From Actinomyces sp. (lineage in GTDB: Bacteria > Actinomycetota > Actinomycetes > Actinomycetales > Actinomycetaceae): a stretch of DNA of 38,411 nucleotides. The DNA lies in the NCBI GenBank assembly GCA_022649165.1, contig JALCNR010000020.1, forward strand, positions 1 through 38,411, read 5' to 3'. Shown here piece after piece: positions 23,001 to 31,780 of the stretch (within the stretch, counting starts at the first letter, position 1; every line of letters begins with the position of its first letter). Made by a program: the position numbers and the translations under genes. Below the pieces are notes generated by a model. It did no database searches. It was not told the origin of the DNA and was given only the letters and a program-made list of their open reading frames with translations.

Positions 23001-23190
23001 TGAGCAGATATCCGACCGCGTGGAGTTGTCAATACCGGAGGCGCTCAACCTGGTCGCTTCCTTGAGCGCGGGCGTCGCCACTCCAAGAACGCCCGCCGCG
23101 GGACCATGACACCCATGGTCGCCGCAGAAGCCCCTGCTGGCCGTCGTCGTCCTCGTCCTGGGCGTGACGTCGTGACACTTGCGTCGGGCG

Positions 23191-23592
23191 TCAGGTGAGT
23201 TGCGCGACGAGGTTCCGGACACGGGTCTCGATGCCGTCCCGGATAGCGCGCACGGCCTCGAGGGACTGTCCGGCGGGATCCTCGAACTGCCAGTCCTCAT
23301 AGCGCTTGCCGGGGAAGACGGGGCAGGTGTCGCCGCAGCCCATCGTGATGACGACATCGGCCGTCCCCACGGCGTCGGGGGTCAGCAGCGCGGGGCGCTC
23401 GCGGGCGAGGTCGATGCCGATCTCGTTCATCGCGGCGATCACGGCCGGGTGGAGCCTGTCGGCTGGTTCGGTCCCCGCCGACTTCACGTCGATCCGGCCG
23501 TGGGCGAGGTGGTCGAGCATGGCGGCGGCCATCTGCGAGCGCCCGGCGTTGTGGACGCAGACGAACAGGACGCTCGGAATGGTGTCGGCCAT
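23191..23592 (-). CDS. arsC: Arsenate reductase, low-molecular-weight phosphatase type
   Basis: 133 aa with the LMW-PTP P-loop VCVHNAGRSQMA: nucleophile C12 and R18 of CX5R. MGCGDTCPVFPGKRYEDWQF carries C86 and C90, and FEDPAG the general-acid Asp. This is the thiol-coupled arsenate reductase family; in actinobacteria the relay is often mycothiol. It converts arsenate to arsenite for export. No arsR, ACR3 or arsB gene is adjacent, so the operon is incomplete here: upstream is a surface-protein gene on the same strand, and downstream is IS5 debris, which may have removed partners. The ~190 bp between it and the IS5 remnant holds no gene I recognise. Confidence 0.9.
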   Translation of the reverse strand: MADTIPSVLFVCVHNAGRSQMAAAMLDHLAHGRIDVKSAGTEPADRLHPAVIAAMNEIGIDLARERPALLTPDAVGTADVVITMGCGDTCPVFPGKRYEDWQFEDPAGQSLEAVRAIRDGIETRVRNLVAQLT

Positions 23593-23717
23593 GGCCCCTC
23601 ACTCGCTGCGGGAGCGGATCGGCGGAGAGCTGATGCCGTTCCATCTTCGCGCCGCCGTCCCAGAACAGCAAGGCCCAAGCCGGGGGCGAGGCGGGGTGTC
23701 CACCGACGCGCATCCGC

Positions 23718-26700
23718 TCAGCGCTTCCCGGGCCGCCTCACCGCCAGCAGCGCCCCGGCCGCGAGCAGCGCGGCCGCGGCGAGCGCGAGGGCGCCCGCGC
23801 CGGTCCCCGTGTCGGACAGTCCCCCGCCCCCGGCGGCGCCGGAGGTCGAGGAGCTCGGAGACGGGGCGGGGGACGACGTAGGCGTCGGGGTCGGCGTGGG
23901 ACCGGGGGCCGGGGCCACGGTGTTCGTCACCGTGATCGCCGCCTCCCCCGGCTGCTCGGAGGCGGTCACCGACACTCCGAGATCGGGCTCTCCGTCCCAT
24001 TCCAGACCCGGGCCCGGAGGTCCGGGCTCGTCCTCGCCGAGGACGACGCAACTCGACGTGCGCGGGATGCCCGCATCGCCCGCCGACGTCCACGCCTGCC
24101 CCGCGGGGACGGGACCCCACGCACCGGTGGCCGTCTCGTCGTCCGAGGTGCCGGTCACGGCGTCGGGCCCCGGATAGACGCACCGCCACTGCCCGGCGAA
24201 GGTGAGGGACGGGTCAGGGGTCCCCTCGCCCGCGATGGCCTTGGTGACCGTGAAGCCGCCATACAGGCGCGTCAGCCGGTTCGTCACCGTGATGACGCCG
24301 GTCCCGCCCTCCGGGATGGTCACCGGCCCGTCGGGGTCGACGACCGGGGCCTCCCACTGCCAGGAGCCGTCGGGCACGGGAGGCAGCTCGTCCTGGGTGA
24401 TCGTGCACGCGGAGCCCGCTGGGACGTCGAAGGGACCGGCGGACTCTCCGAACGCCGCCGACCAGTCGCCCCCGGCCGCCTCCTCTCCGTCCAGGGTGCA
24501 CGAATAGCGGCCCTCCACGACGATGTCCTCGGCCCAGTCGGGAGGGTCGCCCCCCTCGTACTCCTCGTTGACGACCAGCTGCCCCAGGGACCTCGTCGCC
24601 GTGTTCGTCACGGTGATGGTCGCCACCTGGTCCTTCGCGACCGTGACGCGCCCGGACGCCGGATCGTAGCTCTGCTCGCCCCACGTCCACGAGGCGTCGG
24701 GGAGCCCGCCTGCGGGGGTGCCCTCGACGGCGGTGCACTCGCTGCCCGCGGGGATCCGGTCGGGGGCCTCCGAGCCCTCATCGGGACGGAGGCCGGCGGG
24801 CCCGGTCCCGGTCACGCTCCACGTCCCCGACGCGACGGTCGCGTCGTTCAGCCGGCACGAGTACGTCCCGGCGAACCGGGTCTGCGTGCCGGAGGGGACG
24901 GAATCGTCGTAGGCCTTGACGATGGCGAGCGCTCCCAGGGACTGCGTGGCCGAGTTGGTCACGGTCAACGTCGTCGCCCCGGCGATCGGGACGCCGCCCG
25001 TGCCGATCGTGTGCCCGCCCGCGGTGTAGACGGCCGGCTCCCACTGCCAGGAGGCGTCCGGCAGATCGGCCGCATCCGGGGCGTCCTCGGTGACGCGGCA
25101 GTAACTGGTGACGGGGATCCGGGCGGCATCGCCGCTGGTCTGGATGAGCACCGCCTCACCGGATCCGGTGACGCTCCACGTGCCCTCGGCGACCACGGCC
25201 GGTCCCGTGCCGAGCAGGCAGGTGTAGGCGCCGGTGTAGGTGACGTCCGGGGGAGCGCCGTCTCCCAGTGCCTTCTCGATCCCCAATGAGCCGAATGACT
25301 GGACCGCCGCGTTCGTGACGATGACGGAGGCCGTGTCGCCAGCCGCGATGGAGACGACTCCGCCTGCGGGGAGGTATCCGGGATCGCTCCAGTTCCATGA
25401 CCCGTCGGGAAGGGCTCCGGCGGAGGGCGTCTCCTCCACGACTGTGCATTCGCTCCCGGCGGGGATGGCGTCGGGAGCCGGGCTGCCGTCGGCGGCGGTG
25501 AGGGCGGCCTCGCCGGTCCCCGTGACGCTCCATGTGCCGGACGCCGAGGGCTGCCCGCCGTAGGCGCACCGGTAGGAGCCGGTGGAGGAGGCGTCGGCCG
25601 CCCAATCCGGGGCCGCTCCCGACCATGCCTTGGTGACGGCCAGCGCGCCGGTGAGGTGGGCGGCCGAGTTCGTGACGGTCACGGTCGTGGGGTCGGTGGA
25701 GTCGGGGATCGCCACGCTCTGGGAGGGCGAGTACTCCGGATCCCCCCAGGTCCAGCCGGCGGGGAGGTCGCCGGAGGGAGCGGTCTCGGTGATCGTGCAT
25801 GAGGCCCCCTGGCGCACCGTGATCGGCCCGTAGGCGCCGCCGGCGGTGGCGGACCACTCGCCGGACCGGGTGGTCCCGTCGAGCGTGCACGCCCACGTGC
25901 CGGTGAACACCTTGCCGTTGGCCTCGGCGGGCTCGGCCCCTGAGAAGGCCTTGTGGATCGTCAGTGTGGTGAGCGCCTGGTCGACCGCGTTCGTCACCCT
26001 CAGCACGAGGGCGTCCGGGTCAGAGGTGTCGAAGTCGATCGACGGCGTCCCCCAGTGCCACGAGGAGTCGGGCACGGCGTCCGGCGCGGGCTCGTCCTCG
26101 GTGGCCGTGCACGCGGCGGCCGCATCGATGGGGCCGGGCGCCGGGGCCAGCGTGGCCGCGCCCAGGCCCGTGACGGACCAGGTCCCGGTGGCCTCGACGG
26201 TGTCCCCGATCATGCAGGTGTAGGTCCCGGTGAAGGTCGTGTCGGCAACGAAGGAGGGGATGGAGCCGGTGAACGCCTTGACGACGGAGAACTGCGCGGT
26301 CGAGTGGGAGGCCGTGTTCGTGACCGTCATCGTCCGCGTCTGCCCGGCGGCGATGACGACGCTCCCGGCGCGCGTGCCACCGACCGCGAAGTCGGGCGCC
26401 CCCCACGCCCAGGCCGCGCTCGGGAGATCGCCGGCGGCGGGCGCGTCCTCGTCGATCACGCACGTGGCGCCCGCCACGATGGCGTCCGCGGCCGGGCTCC
26501 CCGCATCCGGGGCCAGCGTGGCCGGGCCGGTGCCGGTGACCGACCAGGTGCCCGAGGCGACGGCCTCGTCGCCCAGCCTGCACACGTAGGTCCCCGTGAA
26601 GACGACGGAGCCGAGGGTCGACGGCTCCTCACCCGTGTAGGCCTTCGTGATGGCGAGGACACCGGTGGGGTCGTCGACGACGGCTCCGAGGCTCACGTCC

Positions 26701-28745
26701 GTCTGCGAGGGGCCAACGGAGAAGGTCCGTGTGCTGGTGGAGCTGATCGCGTAGCCGGGCGGCGGGACCGTCTCCGCCAACGTGTAGGCGCCCCACACGA
26801 GCCCCTCGACGCGGAACGCCCCGTCGTCGGGATCGACGTCGGGCGCGGTGTTGTCGGCGACGACCAGATCGCCGCCGGGGCCGGTGAGCGTCCAGGTGGA
26901 TCCGCCCAGCGCTTCGCCCTGCTCGTCGGTCTTCTCCCAGGTCGTCGAGCCGGCCTGCGGCGTGTTCGTCACGGAGCACTCGACCCGCTGCCCGTCCGCC
27001 AAACTCACCTCGCCGCCGGTGACGGGCACCGTCGCGCCTCCTTCGGCCCGGCAGGTCCATCCCTGGGCCGTGGGCGCGTACCCGTCCGGGCCTGCCTCCA
27101 GGAGCGTGTAGTCGCCCGAGGCGAGGGCTCCCGTCACGCCGGTGGCGCCGCTGAGGGTCTCCGCCCCCTCAGCGGTGAGCGTCCACTGGCCGGCGTCCTC
27201 CAGCGGCGTGTCCCCGGCGACGCCGTCGGGGTCAGCGACGGTCTTCGTCAGCGTGAGGCGGGGGCTCGCCGCGTCCGTGTTGGTGAAGGTGCACTGGATC
27301 GCACGGGCGGTGCTGGCGATCTCGGAGTCGCCCTCGTGGGGTGTCAGCGTGACGCGCCACTGTCGGGACCCGTCGGTGGTGGCGACCGGGGAGACCGCCG
27401 GCTCGTAGCTGCTGTCGAGCAGGTCGACGCACGCCATCGTCGTGTCGTAGTCCCCCAGGTCCGCGCCCGCGCCCGACTCCGAGATGAAGTAGTCGCGCGA
27501 GTCCTGCACCGTGGTGCCCTCGACCGTGCGCACGAGGATCGGGACCGGGCCGACAGTCGCCTCCTGGACTCCGGTGGCGGTCCCGCTGGTCGTCGCCGGC
27601 TCGCCGATCTCCGGTCCCGTCGCGCTGTTGTCGCGGATCGCCAGGAGCGTGAACTGGTCGTCGGGCTGGTACCTGTGCTCGATGTCCTTGACGACCGTCA
27701 ACGAACTCGGGGTCGCGCAGCTGGCGAGATCCGTCGTCCGCCCTCCCCCGCCCAGCGGCACGGACCCGATCGTGGTCGTCGTCTCCCCGGTCGAGGGGTC
27801 GATGCGGTTGAGCGTGCCGTCCGTGTAGGACAGGTACAGGTACCCGTACTGGCCGAAGGCCAGGCCGACGGCGTTGCCGCCGGCCTGCGCGGGTGCGAGT
27901 CCCGCGACCGCCTTCCCCACCAGGTCGGAAGACTGCCCCGGGACGTCCGGCATCTGCGCGCGCGGCACGGTGAAGACCGAGCCGACGGAATCGGTGCGGC
28001 TGATGACGAAGACCAGGTTGCCGTACTGGTCGAAGGCCATGTCCCCGCTGTTGCCTCTCACGCCGGGCGCGGTGATCGACCCGGCGAGCCACACGTTGTG
28101 CGGGTAGTCAGGATCCGGCGATCCGTCCGGGAGCGTCGGATCCCCCTCCGGGGCCTCCGGGTCGTAGGCGACCAAGTCCATGGTCTCGGTCGCCAGATCC
28201 GCGTCCTGGACCGAGGTCGCGAAGTAGTAGATGCCGGTGGCGGGGTCCACGGCGCCATGGCGGGCGATGTGGTCGGCGCCCGGGTCCCACACGTTCCACG
28301 GGATCCGCACCGACTCCAGTGTGTCGCTCAGGAGGTCATAGACGTAGATCCTGCGCAGCGAGTCCTCCGAGTCGATCGTCTCCCCCGCACGGCGGTCGAT
28401 GCTGTGGGAGACGAAGTAGAACCGTTCCCCGTCGCCGCTGATGCCCAGGCCGTTGAGCTGCTGGGTGAGCCGGTCGGCACCCGTCGAGAGGTCGACCGCG
28501 ACCGCTGTGGCGCCCGTCGTCACGTCCACCCGCTCGATGCGGTTGCTGCGTCCCGTGGGGTCGTCGGTGCCCGAGGGCGACCCGTTCTCGCTGTGGAGGT
28601 TGTAGATGAAAGGGCTGTCCGGAGCGCAGTTCGCCACGTCCGCCGCGGCGGCGTTCGCCGGCGGGTCCCCGGCGGCGACGTCGAGCACGGCCGTCCCGGC
28701 GATCAGGGCGAACACGGCGATGGACGCTCCCAGTTGTTGTCTCAC
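23718..28745 (-). CDS. 1675-aa wall-anchored surface protein with eight DUF5979 repeats and an LSDTG sorting signal
   Basis: GTG start at 28745 with GGAGG seven nt upstream. A signal peptide is at ~1-34 (ASIAVFALIAGTAVLDVAAG). Residues ~40-340 resemble a beta-propeller/NHL-like module (RIYVYDLLSD, GNSGDMAFDQYGNLVFVIS, GLAFGQYGYLYLSYTDGTLN). Residues ~345-690 are Cna-B/SpaA-like beta domains (GEALGGSTWTLTGPGGDL, GAYTLAETVPPPGY). Eight DUF5979-type repeats of ~100 aa follow, each opening like LAITKAYTG, with FTGTYxC, GTWSVTGTG, a second Cys before a TEDxP motif, a W-x-W pair and ending TVTNT. The end is a Pro/Thr/Ser wall-spanning stretch, LSDTG (1643-1647), a hydrophobic helix and RRPGKR. LSDTG replaces the usual LPxTG Pro with Ser. 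Probably an adhesin or fimbria-like protein of the cell wall; its ligand is unknown. Confidence 0.88.
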   Translation of the reverse strand: MRQQLGASIAVFALIAGTAVLDVAAGDPPANAAAADVANCAPDSPFIYNLHSENGSPSGTDDPTGRSNRIERVDVTTGATAVAVDLSTGADRLTQQLNGLGISGDGERFYFVSHSIDRRAGETIDSEDSLRRIYVYDLLSDTLESVRIPWNVWDPGADHIARHGAVDPATGIYYFATSVQDADLATETMDLVAYDPEAPEGDPTLPDGSPDPDYPHNVWLAGSITAPGVRGNSGDMAFDQYGNLVFVISRTDSVGSVFTVPRAQMPDVPGQSSDLVGKAVAGLAPAQAGGNAVGLAFGQYGYLYLSYTDGTLNRIDPSTGETTTTIGSVPLGGGGRTTDLASCATPSSLTVVKDIEHRYQPDDQFTLLAIRDNSATGPEIGEPATTSGTATGVQEATVGPVPILVRTVEGTTVQDSRDYFISESGAGADLGDYDTTMACVDLLDSSYEPAVSPVATTDGSRQWRVTLTPHEGDSEIASTARAIQCTFTNTDAASPRLTLTKTVADPDGVAGDTPLEDAGQWTLTAEGAETLSGATGVTGALASGDYTLLEAGPDGYAPTAQGWTCRAEGGATVPVTGGEVSLADGQRVECSVTNTPQAGSTTWEKTDEQGEALGGSTWTLTGPGGDLVVADNTAPDVDPDDGAFRVEGLVWGAYTLAETVPPPGYAISSTSTRTFSVGPSQTDVSLGAVVDDPTGVLAITKAYTGEEPSTLGSVVFTGTYVCRLGDEAVASGTWSVTGTGPATLAPDAGSPAADAIVAGATCVIDEDAPAAGDLPSAAWAWGAPDFAVGGTRAGSVVIAAGQTRTMTVTNTASHSTAQFSVVKAFTGSIPSFVADTTFTGTYTCMIGDTVEATGTWSVTGLGAATLAPAPGPIDAAAACTATEDEPAPDAVPDSSWHWGTPSIDFDTSDPDALVLRVTNAVDQALTTLTIHKAFSGAEPAEANGKVFTGTWACTLDGTTRSGEWSATAGGAYGPITVRQGASCTITETAPSGDLPAGWTWGDPEYSPSQSVAIPDSTDPTTVTVTNSAAHLTGALAVTKAWSGAAPDWAADASSTGSYRCAYGGQPSASGTWSVTGTGEAALTAADGSPAPDAIPAGSECTVVEETPSAGALPDGSWNWSDPGYLPAGGVVSIAAGDTASVIVTNAAVQSFGSLGIEKALGDGAPPDVTYTGAYTCLLGTGPAVVAEGTWSVTGSGEAVLIQTSGDAARIPVTSYCRVTEDAPDAADLPDASWQWEPAVYTAGGHTIGTGGVPIAGATTLTVTNSATQSLGALAIVKAYDDSVPSGTQTRFAGTYSCRLNDATVASGTWSVTGTGPAGLRPDEGSEAPDRIPAGSECTAVEGTPAGGLPDASWTWGEQSYDPASGRVTVAKDQVATITVTNTATRSLGQLVVNEEYEGGDPPDWAEDIVVEGRYSCTLDGEEAAGGDWSAAFGESAGPFDVPAGSACTITQDELPPVPDGSWQWEAPVVDPDGPVTIPEGGTGVITVTNRLTRLYGGFTVTKAIAGEGTPDPSLTFAGQWRCVYPGPDAVTGTSDDETATGAWGPVPAGQAWTSAGDAGIPRTSSCVVLGEDEPGPPGPGLEWDGEPDLGVSVTASEQPGEAAITVTNTVAPAPGPTPTPTPTSSPAPSPSSSTSGAAGGGGLSDTGTGAGALALAAAALLAAGALLAVRRPGKR

Positions 28746-28918
28746 CTGGCACCTCCGTCAGCGCTTCCGCGGAGGATCGCCGCGGCACTTGAACGGTCAC
28801 GTTGTCGATAGTGATCCTAGACACATCTCGGCTGTTGAGGCCAGCGCCCGGGCCCGGACGGCCGGCTCAGGCGCTGCCGCCAGAAGGCACGCTCCTCGCC
28901 CGCGAATATGCCCCGACG

Positions 28919-29848
28919 CTACCGGCGCTTCCGCGCCCATTCGCCGTAGGTGCCGCCCTCCCAGGTCCAGGCCGTCGGCCCGTTGCACGAGTGCCCGATG
29001 GCGATCGCGCCGGCACCGGAGGGCGTGGTGAAGGCGATGTCCCGGGTGAGGCGCCCCCGCCCGCGCTCGACCAGGATCGAACCGTCCGCGACGAAACCGT
29101 CGTACTGGGCCTTGTAGGCGGCATAGGACCGTTTCGTCGCGGCGGTGCGCCCGGTGTTCTCCCATTCGGGGACCACCCGGGATCCTGCGAGCAGCACGAA
29201 GTCCTCCCCCTCCACCCGGGCGCGGGCGTCGACGCCGCGGCGGGGATCGACCAGGGAGAAGACCGGCGACGAGGGCGTCCCTCCTGTGCGGGGCGGCGGA
29301 GCCTCGACGGGCGCCGGCCCGCGCCGCGCGGCGATGGCGGTGATCCCCAGGACGGGCAGGATGATGCGGAGCTGGTCCAGGAAGGCCTCGACGTCGGAGA
29401 CCTGCGCCTCGGGGATAGGAGGCGCTCCGGGGACCAGCGTGCCGGCCATCAGCGTCTCGTCCGCGGCGGCGGCCCGTTCCACGAGGCGCGCCTGCAGGGA
29501 GGCCCAGTGAAGGTCGGTGAGGGCGTCGTCCGCCGCGGTGACGAGGACCATCCGGTCCCATGGCCCCCCGCCCGGCAGGCCCGGTCCCGCGCCCCCGGAA
29601 CCGCCCGTCAGCTCCGAGATCGGGCCGATCCCCCAGCACGACTGGCCGGATGGGTCCCCTGGCGGGCCTTGGCGGTCGCCGACCAGCAGATACAGACCGG
29701 CGCCGCGCGCCTCCGGGCGGCGCAGCGCCTCGTCGAGGCGCTCGCGCGGCGCCACCAGCACGCAGCCCGTCCACCCCGCGACGCGCGCGGTGGTCATGCC
29801 GCCGGGCACGCCGTCGACGAGGAACAGCTCGATGCGCCTCCCCGTCAT
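28919..29848 (-). CDS. GIY-YIG nuclease-like protein with C-terminal DUF4357
   Basis: 309 aa from ATG 29848 (weak SD GACGGGG). The N-terminal ~150 residues resemble a GIY-YIG core (IELFLVDGVPGGMTTARVAG, GAGLYLLVG, ALTDLHWASLQARLVERA), although the first signature is degenerate (GLYLLVG for GIY/YIG). The C-terminal ~100 residues are DUF4357: EGEDFVLLAGSRVV, YAAYKAQYDGFVADGSILVE, TTPSGAGAIAIGHSCNG, TAWTWEGGTYGEWARKRR. Proteins of this architecture are common in actinobacteria, with unclear biological role; nuclease activity is unproven. Upstream of the adhesin gene on the same strand but separated by 173 bp that include the adhesin promoter. Confidence 0.75.
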   Translation of the reverse strand: MTGRRIELFLVDGVPGGMTTARVAGWTGCVLVAPRERLDEALRRPEARGAGLYLLVGDRQGPPGDPSGQSCWGIGPISELTGGSGGAGPGLPGGGPWDRMVLVTAADDALTDLHWASLQARLVERAAAADETLMAGTLVPGAPPIPEAQVSDVEAFLDQLRIILPVLGITAIAARRGPAPVEAPPPRTGGTPSSPVFSLVDPRRGVDARARVEGEDFVLLAGSRVVPEWENTGRTAATKRSYAAYKAQYDGFVADGSILVERGRGRLTRDIAFTTPSGAGAIAIGHSCNGPTAWTWEGGTYGEWARKRR

Positions 29849-29949
29849 GACGGCGACCCCGTCGGGCGCGCCGGGCGCGCCGTTCCCTTGCCCTGTGATG
29901 ACACGTCTCGAAGTATCCCACGGGTGACGTGCGGCTTCGCCGCCCCCTC

Positions 29950-30678
29950 TCAGGCGCCGGGCGTCCCCATCCAGGCGGTGAGCCCCTCCCCGACCTGGAG
30001 GCCCGCCCGGCGGTGCAGGCGGATCGACGCCCCGTTGCCCGCCTCGATCTGTGAGCATGCGACGGGCGCCCCGGCCAGCACGCGGGCTGTCATGCGGGTG
30101 AGGAGCATCGTCCCGAGACCCCGACGGCGCCAGCCGGGCAGCACGTGGAGCAGACCCATCGAAGCGTCGTCGTGCAGTCCCACGAACCCCGCGGTCGCTC
30201 CCTCCAGCTTCGCGGCCCACAGTGTGCCGTCCCGGGCGCGGGCGCGGGCGTAGGCGCGCCCCGACTCCGGATAGAGGTCGAGATCGGGCGAGGACGGACC
30301 CACCGGGGAGATCTCCGCCCCCGCCACGGCGGGGGCTTGCGCCCGCCAGCCCGTGCGGGCCACGGCCATGACGTAGTGGGCATCGGCCTTCAGCCCGAAC
30401 CGGCGTGCGATGGCGGGCTCCCCCTCCGCGGGGAACACCTCGCACTGGCTGACGCCGTGCAGCCCAGCGACCAGGGGATCCACCGCGTCCGCGTCCCGAG
30501 CCATGACGAACCACGTGTCGCTGGGCAGGTCGTGGACGACGACGCCCCACGGTCCCGCGGCCTCGATCCAGCCGTTCCCCCGGCGCAGCGATTCGATCGC
30601 CTTCGCGTGGTCGAGGGGGTTGCGGGCGAGGAACGCCTGCGCCTCCTCCCGGCTGCCCGCCGGCGCCGACCGCCCCAT
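29950..30678 (-). CDS. GNAT-family N-acetyltransferase
   Basis: 242 aa from ATG 30678. The acetyl-CoA-binding motif A is LHVLPGWRRRGLGTMLLTRM (~180-200), followed by ACSQIEAGNGASIRLHRRAG and GLQVGEGLTAWMG, the usual C-terminal strand-helix-strand. The N-terminal ~120 residues form a second, degenerate GNAT-like half (WGVVVHDLPSDTWFVMARDA). No SD is visible; CACACT then 7 nt then ATG is compatible with a leaderless transcript. The substrate is unknown. Divergently transcribed from pdxK; the ~206-bp gap holds both promoters (a TACCGT -10-like hexamer on the plus strand near 30802). Confidence 0.8.
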   Translation of the reverse strand: MGRSAPAGSREEAQAFLARNPLDHAKAIESLRRGNGWIEAAGPWGVVVHDLPSDTWFVMARDADAVDPLVAGLHGVSQCEVFPAEGEPAIARRFGLKADAHYVMAVARTGWRAQAPAVAGAEISPVGPSSPDLDLYPESGRAYARARARDGTLWAAKLEGATAGFVGLHDDASMGLLHVLPGWRRRGLGTMLLTRMTARVLAGAPVACSQIEAGNGASIRLHRRAGLQVGEGLTAWMGTPGA

Positions 30679-30884
30679 GACGGCCAGTGTGGCACGTCCC
30701 GGCACCGCCGCCCTCGTCCGGGAGTCCCGCCGGGGAGAGTCGGCTCGTGTCACGCGGCGTCGGATGCCGGGCACGGGCGCGCTCCCCGGCGCCCGGTGGC
30801 CTACCGTGGTCCCCGACGGGCGGCCGTCTCCCTGCCCCGTCCTGTCCTCGTCCGTCTCTATCCCGTTTCCCGAAGGAGTCCGCC

Positions 30885-31685
30885 ATGACCCAGCCACCTG
30901 TGACCTATGTGATCGCCGGATCCGAGGCGACCGGGGGCGCCGGCGTGCAGGCGGACCTGCGCACGCTCCAGGAGTACGGCGTCTATGGGGCGGCGACGCT
31001 GACCTGCCTGGTGTCTTTCGATCCCGAGGACGGCTGGAACCACCGCTTCGTCCCGGTCGACGCCCAGACGATCCGCGACCAGGCCCAAGCGACGCTGGCG
31101 GATTGGACGCCGGCCAGCGTGAAGATCGGGATGCTCGGCACCGTGGAGACCATCCGGACCGTCCGCGACATCCTCTCCGCCGCGAAGCTGCCGAACGTCG
31201 TGTGCGACCCCGTGCTCATCTGCAAGGGGCAGGAGCCCGGTGCCGCGCTGGACATCGACACCGCGCTGCGCGCCGAGGTCCTGCCGCTGGCGGATCTCAT
31301 CACGCCGAACTACTTCGAGACCTGCACGCTGGCGGGTGTGGAGTCCATCGACTCCCTCAAGGCTCTGGGGGACGCCGCCAAGCGCATCGCCGACGAGTCC
31401 GGCACTGCGGTCCTGGCGAAGGGCGGGCTCTCGATCCCGGGCGACGACGCCGTCGACGTCCTGTGGGACGGGGCCGAACTGGTGCGCTACTCGCGTCCGA
31501 AGGTCGCGGGCGCCTCCGTGTCGGGCGCCGGGGACTCCCTGGCCACCGCCGTCGCGGCGGGGCTGGCCTCCGGGGCCTCCCTGCGCGATGCCATCGAGTC
31601 CGCCAAGCAGTTCGTCACCGACGGCATCCGGCGCAGGATCTCGGCGAAGACGCCTTTCGACGTCGTGTGGCAGTCCGCCCGTTGA
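30885..31685 (+). CDS. pdxK: Pyridoxine/pyridoxal kinase of the ThiD fold (PdxK/ThiD family)
   Basis: 266-aa ribokinase-superfamily enzyme. The start is ATG 30885 with GAAGGAG six nt upstream. VIAGSEATGGAGVQADLRTL and QEYGVYGAATLTCLVSFDPE with GWNHRF resemble the Bacillus subtilis PdxK subgroup (there NSWNH). VKIGMLGT, NVVCDPVLICKGQEPGAALD, ITPNYFETCTLAG and the ATP/anion-hole motif SGAGDSLATAVAAGL complete the fold. It phosphorylates B6 vitamers or hydroxymethylpyrimidine; sequence alone favours PdxK because of the FDPEDGWNH segment and the isolated location away from thi genes, but ThiD activity cannot be excluded. Confidence 0.85.
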   Translation: MTQPPVTYVIAGSEATGGAGVQADLRTLQEYGVYGAATLTCLVSFDPEDGWNHRFVPVDAQTIRDQAQATLADWTPASVKIGMLGTVETIRTVRDILSAAKLPNVVCDPVLICKGQEPGAALDIDTALRAEVLPLADLITPNYFETCTLAGVESIDSLKALGDAAKRIADESGTAVLAKGGLSIPGDDAVDVLWDGAELVRYSRPKVAGASVSGAGDSLATAVAAGLASGASLRDAIESAKQFVTDGIRRRISAKTPFDVVWQSAR

Positions 31686-31780
31686 CTCGGGGGCGAGGAC
31701 GGTGGCGGCGGCCCCATCCCCGGATGCCGGCCCCGCCTCGAACGGGGTGCCGCCGGCCTGGCGCCCCAGGCGGTCGACCC

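Noticed and set aside
23590-23717. Possible small gene between arsC and the adhesin
   Set aside because: No start with a ribosome-binding site and no homology on either strand.
25953-28811. 952-codon open frame antisense to the adhesin gene, and similar long plus-strand frames at 10445-12436 and 36259-38265
   Set aside because: High-GC frame shadows: Arg/Gly/Asp-rich low-complexity products without domains, opposite to genes with clear homology (adhesin, murP/murQ, leuS/nei).
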